From: Haematobia irritans | Taxonomy: Eukaryota; Arthropoda; Insecta; Diptera; Muscidae | DNA: 64,000 bases | Reading direction: 5' to 3' | Assembly: GCF_050003625.1 (NCBI RefSeq) | Contig: NC_134398.1 | Location: 92,045,913 to 92,109,912, forward strand | Part shown: positions 58,642-64,000 of the stretch, piece after piece | Numbering within the stretch: the first letter of the stretch is position 1 | How the letters are laid out: each line of letters opens with the position of its first letter | Program-made: the position numbers and the translations under genes | Notes under the pieces: model-generated | The model's database searches: none | What the model saw: only the letters and a program-made list of their open reading frames with translations | What the model was told of the DNA's origin: nothing

Positions 58642-60338
58642 ATGAGTAGTCCAAGAGGAGTTGACGGATTTTTTCGAAAATAAAAGCGGGCATTGAGTTC
58701 GAGTTTTGCCGCTAAAATTATTTCTCATTTTAGCGGCAAAACCAGAATAACATTACAACTTTTTCCGGTAAATTGTATTATAACATGGTGGGGAAAGATC
58801 CAAAGCAACAATTGAATAAGTTTATTTTCTTTAAAATAAATTATTAAAGAAAAGTAAAAAAGTGGCCATTTTAACGCGATAATACCAATTTATACCGGCT
58901 TTAAGAATTAAATTAAGTACAAAATTATTCGTTAACCTTAGGATTCGATGGAAAAATATTTTTATATACTCGAATTCACGTTCTTCTTTTGTAAGAGTTT
59001 TTGAATTTCTTCGAAAATTTTAAATTTGTATACAAAAACCTTTATTTGTTACACAAGTTTTATTTTTGCAATAAAAAAATAATATTTGATTTGATCTCAG
59101 TCCATTTCGTTTATATCAAGCATTTTTCTTTTCTGACTTTAAGTCTTTTATAAAACACACTTTACAATTTCGTAGTAAAAATTTAATATAATAGTATGTA
59201 ATGCTGAACACCTTTTCGGGAACTTCCGAACGTATCTGGAATATATGTTAAAAAATATATTTAAAAAAAAATGTTGTTGGTCGAAGCAGGGATCGAACCC
59301 AGGTCCCCTGTCACGCAAGGCGGACGACCAACCACTGCTCCACGCTGCCAACAAATGTATGTTTAACAATGTTATGTTGTTAAACAATGTTATGTTTGCA
59401 TCGGCTCGTGGGCGCCGCAAGCTATGCTATATAAATATAACTTATAACGATAATTATCTCTTGATGACCATAACAGCTACGTAGTCCAGTGGTTAGTGTG
59501 CTGGCTTACAAACTGTGTGGTCCACTGTTCGAATCCCCGTCCGGCAAAAGGTAAAATTGAAAAAAAATTATAAAATTTAATAATTTCTTCTACAATGTTT
59601 GTATTACAGAAAAAGGTGCTAAGAACTAAAAAAATCTCATGGAAGTGAAAAAAATGTGAGGCAATATACAATTAGGCAGAAAAAAAATTTTGAGCACAAT
59701 ATTCTTTGGGAGAAATTTCTTCTCAGCATATAATATTTTAGGGCCCAAAATGCCTCCAAGCATATTATATGTTCACATAATAACATATAGTTTTTTGGAA
59801 GACAACATTATTGAATTTGGATGGAAAAATACAAAATGTATGGAACTTAGACTATATTATATTGTTTAGACCAATATGCTTTCAAACATAATATATATTG
59901 GAAGAAATCAAACATACAAATGTTTGGGCAATACCCAAAAATGTATATGCTTCACGCAAAATATGTTTGGGAGTATATGTTACAGAAGCGATTTTTTTTG
60001 AGGGTGCACGAGCCCATTATTAAACAGAAACATACATTTGTTTGCCACGTGGAGCAGTGGTTAGCATGACTGCCTTGCATGCAAAGGGTCGTGGGTTCAA
60101 TCCCTGCTCCGACCGAACACTTTTTTTTAATTTACACATTTATATTTATACTATATTAAATTTTTATAATGAAACTTCGAAATGTCGGTTATTGAAGATT
60201 TACAGTCAGAAACAGTGCTTGATATAAAATATTATTTTTCTATTGCAAAAATAACAAGTTTGTAACAAAAAATTGTTTTTGGTATAAAAGTTTGAAATTT
60301 TGGAATGAATTCAAAATCTCTAACAAAAGAAGAACGTG

Positions 60339-60577
60339 CACGGACTAAAAAGACTGTTTTTAATATGTTTGGGTGTAAAAATTACATTTTTGGAACTCAA
60401 ATTTTTAAACACAATATTTTTAAATGCTAGCATAGAATGTTCATAAACTGGCATCACATGTTTGGGACATATATGTTAATATGTTAGAACATGTTATGTT
60501 TGGGACATAAAATGTTTGTGAATATAATATGCTTGGATGCAAACATATATTAATTTAGAAATAGCATATAAACATAT
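60339..60577 (+). mobile_element. Family B element, left end only (B6)
   Basis: CACGGACTAAAAAGACTG after TG (60337-60338). It runs to AAACATAT at 60577, where a SINE begins. The remainder presumably lies beyond the LINE, outside the window. Confidence 0.7.
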
Positions 60578-60602
60578 GGGAGCCACCGTGGTGCACTGGT
60601 TA
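60578..60602 (+). mobile_element. SINE head (S4) cut by LINE copy B
   Basis: GGGAGCCACCGTGGTGCACTG then GTTAG is the SINE 5' start (compare 3904-3930), which stops where the reversed LINE tail (TAGGTTAGG) begins. The rest of the SINE should lie on the far side of the LINE, past 64000. Confidence 0.8.
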
Positions 60603-63600
60603 GGTTAGGTTAGGTTCGGTTAAAGTGGCAGCCCGATTAAGATTCAGGCTCACTTAGACTATTCAGTCCATTGTGATACCACATTAACTAAAAGTACCTA
60701 TTACATATGGGCACTTCTAGTTTTAACCGTTGAACCTTCTCGATTATTTTCTTCTGTTGAACCAAGCAGATTGTTCCAAAAACATTAGCAGACTGCTTAA
60801 GTTAACGTTTTCCAGGTCCGCTAGTAATCTGAAGCTATATGCCCCTAAAATTTGCTTACGCCTTACACAAAATGCAGGACACACACACAAGAGGTGTTTA
60901 ATTGATTCTTTTTCCTCCGCATCATGACAGCTCATACAATAGTCATTATACTTCGCACCAATAGTTTTTGCAAAATCGCCTATCAGGCAGCGACCCGTTA
61001 TAGCAGATATCAGGAGTGATATCTGCGTCTCGAGAACACTAGCATATCTAGTGTGCGGTTTAAGTTTAAATGGGGCCATATTTGCTTGGTGTCGTTACAA
61101 CCCTTACAATTCTCCCATCGAACATTTGCCATCATGACAGCCTTCTCACGCAGTAAGAGCTTGCAGGTAGCCAGAGGCACACCAACAGATTCTAGTTCCC
61201 CTGGAATATGTAAGGTAGTTCCTAGCCTTGCTAGCTCATCTGCTTCGCAGTTCCCCGGTAAGTTCCTGTGGCCTGGCACCCATATTAGATGAATATTGTG
61301 CTGCTCAGCCATCTCATTGCGAGATTTGCGGCAGTCGATGGCCGTTTTCTAGTTGAGGAACACAGAGTCCAAGGATTTTATTGCAGGTTGACTGTCTGAG
61401 TATATATTAATGCCAATATTGCTTGGAGCATTACTTCTCAGCCAATTCACCACTTCTGTTATTGCTAATATTTCAGCCTGAAAAACACTACAGTGATCAG
61501 GTAATCTTTTCGCTATTCGAAGTTCCAGATCTTTAGAATGTACTCCGAAACCCACTTGGCCATCCAATTTGGAGCCATCAGTGTAGAAATCTATATATCT
61601 TTTATTCCCCGGTCCGTGTACACCACGCCTCACTGTTGGGAATTAGAGTCTCAAACTTTTTGTCGAAAAGTGGACTCGCCAAAGTGTAATCCACTACGTT
61701 AGGCACATCTGACATTATTTTGAGGACCGAACTGTGACCGTAACTCTTTTCCGACCACAGCGATAGCTCGCGCAACCGCACAGCCGTTGTTGCAGCTGAC
61801 TGTTTGGCCAAAATGTCTAAAGGCAATAGATGCAGTATGACATTAAGGGAATTTGTTCCTGTCTTGCTGAATGCACCTGAGATACACAAGCACGCCATAC
61901 GCTGAACTTTGTCTAAACTTGTCGGCTGGTGAAGTGCCGGCCACCAGACTACAACACCATATAGCATTATAGGTCTAACCACTGCCGTGTATAGCCAATG
62001 TTCAATTTTTGGTTTTAGTCCCCACTTTTTCCCTATTGCCTTTTTGCACGAGTATAAAGCTACCGTTGCTTTCCTCGCCCTTTCTTCAATATTAAGCTTA
62101 AAGTTCAGCTTCCTGTCCAAAATAACGCCAAGGTATTTTGCACACTCCCTAAAGGGAATTTCAATACCCCCTAAGGAAATGGGCCTAACCGTGGGAGTTT
62201 TGCGATCTTTGCAGTACATGACTAATTCTGTCTTTGCAGGATTTACCCCAAGACCATTATCTTTCGCCCATTCCTCAGTCATCCGGAGGGCTCTCTGTAT
62301 AATATCTCTAACTGTTGATGGGAATTTTCCCCTGACTGCTAGCGCCACATCATCTGCGTATGCCACCACTTGTATCCTTTCGTTTTCTAGGGAAACCAGA
62401 AGGTCGTTTATAGCAACATTCCAAAGAAGAGGTGATAGAACTCCTCCTTGAGGAGTGCCTCTGCTCACATACCTTTGTATGTTTGCTTGTCCTAGTGTGG
62501 CTGAAATGCGTCTCTTCCTTAGAAGTTCGTCTAACAGCCTAAGTATACCTGGATCAACATTCAGAGTTGTCAGTCCATTTAATATCGAGCTCGGATGGAC
62601 GTTATTTAACGCCACTTCGATGTCTAGAAATGCCACGATTGTGTATTCTTTGACAGATAGTGAGCTCTCAATAAAGCTGACTAGTTCATGTAATGCGGTC
62701 TCAGTAGACCTGCCTTTCGAGTATGCATGTTGTCGTTTCGAGAGCAAACTTGAATCGACGCTAGTTCTAAGATAAATATCTATCATCCTCTCCAGAGTCT
62801 TAAGTCGGAATGATGATAAGCTGATTGGTCGGAAATCCTTCGCATTCGAGTGAGAGGCTTTTCCCGCTTTAGGTATGAAAACGACTTTTGATTCTCTCCA
62901 CTTTCGTGGAATATATGCTAAGTTGATACAACCTATATATATCGCCGACAACCAGGGGATAATTCTGTAAGCCACCGATTTTAACTCCGCCGGAGTAATT
63001 CCATCAGGTCCGGGGGATTTGAATGATCCAAAGCTATTTAACGCCCATTTTATTCTAGATTCTGATACAATTTCCTCGATAGGAAACGACCGCTGAGCCA
63101 CTGTGGCACCGCCAGTGCATGGTTCAACCGTCTGATTTCCGGGAAAATGTGTGTCCAATAGTACCTCCAGCGTCTCCTCACTGGACGTTGTCGAATTGCC
63201 CTCCGATGTTTTAATGAAACCTGGAGCGGAGCTCGTGGATACTAGCACCTTCCGTAGTCTGGAAGCCTCGGACGTATTCTCAATGCTGCTGCAGTAATCA
63301 TTCCAAGAGTTATGCTGAGCCTTTCTCAGTTCTCGCTTGTATCCTCTCAGATTCTTCTTGTAAGCGTCCCAGTCCTCAGGGGCTCTGGTGGACTTTGCCT
63401 TGTTAAAGAGCTTCCTGCAGGATTTCCTCATATTACTTAATTCCGCAGACCACCATGGTGTCCGATGTTTCCCTCTTGGCTTCCCTTTAGGGCATGCAGC
63501 TTTCATTGAAATGTTGAAGGCCTTAGTAATCCTCTCCACTGCGTGTTTGATAACTTGCACAGTGCTCATATTTGTCTCTGGTATTTCCGGTATCATCATA

Positions 63601-64000
63601 TTGAACGATTCCCTATACCTATTCCAGTCAGCTTTCCTAACATTTGGCGGAAATATGGTCTTGGTGGTATGAACATCAAATTTGAAACTGATGTAGCGAT
63701 GATCTGAGAAGCTGTGTTCACTTAAAACATGCCACTCAGATATCATTTCATTCAGTTCTTGCGAGGCCAAGGTGATGTCCAAAACCTCTTGCCTGTTTTT
63801 AGTGACAAAGGTTGGGGCATCTCCCTTGTTGCAAACTACCAGATTAGTACGCAAAATAAACTCTATTAGCGAATCTCCCCTTGCATTAGTATCACTACTT
63901 CCTCATATACTATGATGTGCATTCGCATCGCATCCCATAATGAGTATCGTCTTTGTTTTCAGTGACTCTTCCACTAAGGTCTTAACGGCACATGGAGGCA
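60603..64000 (-). mobile_element. LINE copy B, 3' part to window edge
   Basis: Same LINE as 8032-12983, reversed, starting with the (TTAGG)n-like tail (with one TTCGG variant) and GTGGCAGCCCGATTAAG. The 5' part is outside the window. It supplies the 59-nt segment missing from copy A ORF2, near 63187-63240. Confidence 0.93.
60744..64000 (-). pseudogene. LINE ORF2 of copy B, broken
   Basis: The longest open block, 61602-63854, spans the endonuclease C-terminus (SDHRYISF), the full reverse transcriptase (FRPISLSSFRLKTLER, FLDIEVALNN, GTPQGGVLSPLLWN, YADDVALAVRG) and the connection to RNase H. In the first catalytic block the usual GAF reads VAL. Lesions: TGG to TGA near 63904, a frame change near 61610, TCG to TAG near 61350 inside RNase H, and a one-base loss near 61027. 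The RNase H part shows YTDGSK and HRNLPGNCEADELA, and the C-terminal CMSC...H motif is present at about 60910-60945. Confidence 0.92.

Larger units (their letters stand above)
56392..60006 (+). mobile_element. Family B element (B5), CA target duplication
   Basis: CACGGACGAAAAAGGCTG at the left and GCGATTTTTTTTGAGGGTG at the right, with CA on both sides (56390-56391 and 60007-60008). The empty site GCGCCCACGAGCC occurs at 39609-39621 and 42520-42532, which proves a CA duplication. Own tRNA-like pair: I minus 59277-59350, II plus 59472-59547. It contains G (56998-57610) and a hAT (57719-58641). Confidence 0.85.
55949..60338 (-). mobile_element. Family B' element, outer shell of second nest
   Basis: Starts CACAAAAAATCGTTTCTC at the left. 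It is split at GCGCCCA|CGAGCC by B5 (56392-60006). After the insertion it resumes with CGAGCCC, tRNA-like module I (plus, 60040-60115) and the core, until B6 interrupts at 60339. Module II (minus) lies at 56250-56325. Confidence 0.65.

Overview
The window looks like AT-rich nuclear DNA of a higher (calyptrate/muscid-type) fly. This is inferred from the transposon families (RNase H-bearing LINE with a DUF4780-like ORF1, mariner, Tc1, hAT), short introns of 52 and 76 bp, and an insect-type sushi-domain protein. No bacterial or organellar features are seen. Nearly all of the 64 kb is transposable-element DNA, much of it nested. Only one host gene is visible: three exons of a multi-sushi (CCP) extracellular protein at 37364-38688, whose upstream and downstream exons are not seen here.

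Layout. 1-5.8 kb: transposon fragments, a short element with a divergent pair of tRNA-like modules, a Tc1 fold-back, a tRNA-headed SINE with target duplications, Tc1 relics and a small MITE. 5.7-7.9 kb: a 1.1 kb unit duplicated in tandem, near-identical. 8.03-12.98 kb: a full-length but inactivated LINE (copy A) with intact ORF1 and broken ORF2. 13.0-13.7 kb: two related units, one with a complete type I hammerhead ribozyme on the minus strand. 13.9-20.7 kb: several members of one CAC-ended repeat group, bracketed by a 190-200 bp inverted repeat. 20.8-23.2 kb: an element with 153-bp tandem modules and TA microsatellites. 23.8-31.8 kb: more CAC-ended elements, a decayed LINE reverse transcriptase and a second SINE. 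31.8-33.8 kb: a probable Harbinger-like element. 33.8-35.5 kb: 5'-truncated LINE copy C. 35.8-36.1 kb: N-terminal relic of another LINE with a 2A-like motif. 37.4-38.7 kb: sushi gene. 38.8-45.9 kb: a four-level nest of insertions. 46.3-48.8 kb: a full-length mariner split by another element. 49.4-55.6 kb: CAC-ended elements with an internal inversion, and an element with 153-bp and 29-bp arrays. 55.9-64.0 kb: a second nest containing a hAT and, at the edge, LINE copy B inserted in a SINE.

How parts relate. The SINE and the LINE share the same 3' tail of about 60 bp plus (TAACC)n, so the LINE machinery probably mobilises the SINE. The CAC-ended families (called A, B, B', C, E, F, G, H, L here; my labels) mostly have TA, sometimes CA/TG, target duplications, verified here by comparing filled with empty sites within the window. 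A, B and B' share an internal core carrying two divergent tRNA-like modules but have different ends. Every transposase or reverse transcriptase seen is broken; only LINE ORF1 and the terminal 438 codons of LINE copy C remain open. The strongest items for follow-up are the hammerhead ribozyme, the SINE-LINE tail pair, the divergent tRNA-like modules and the nested insertions.
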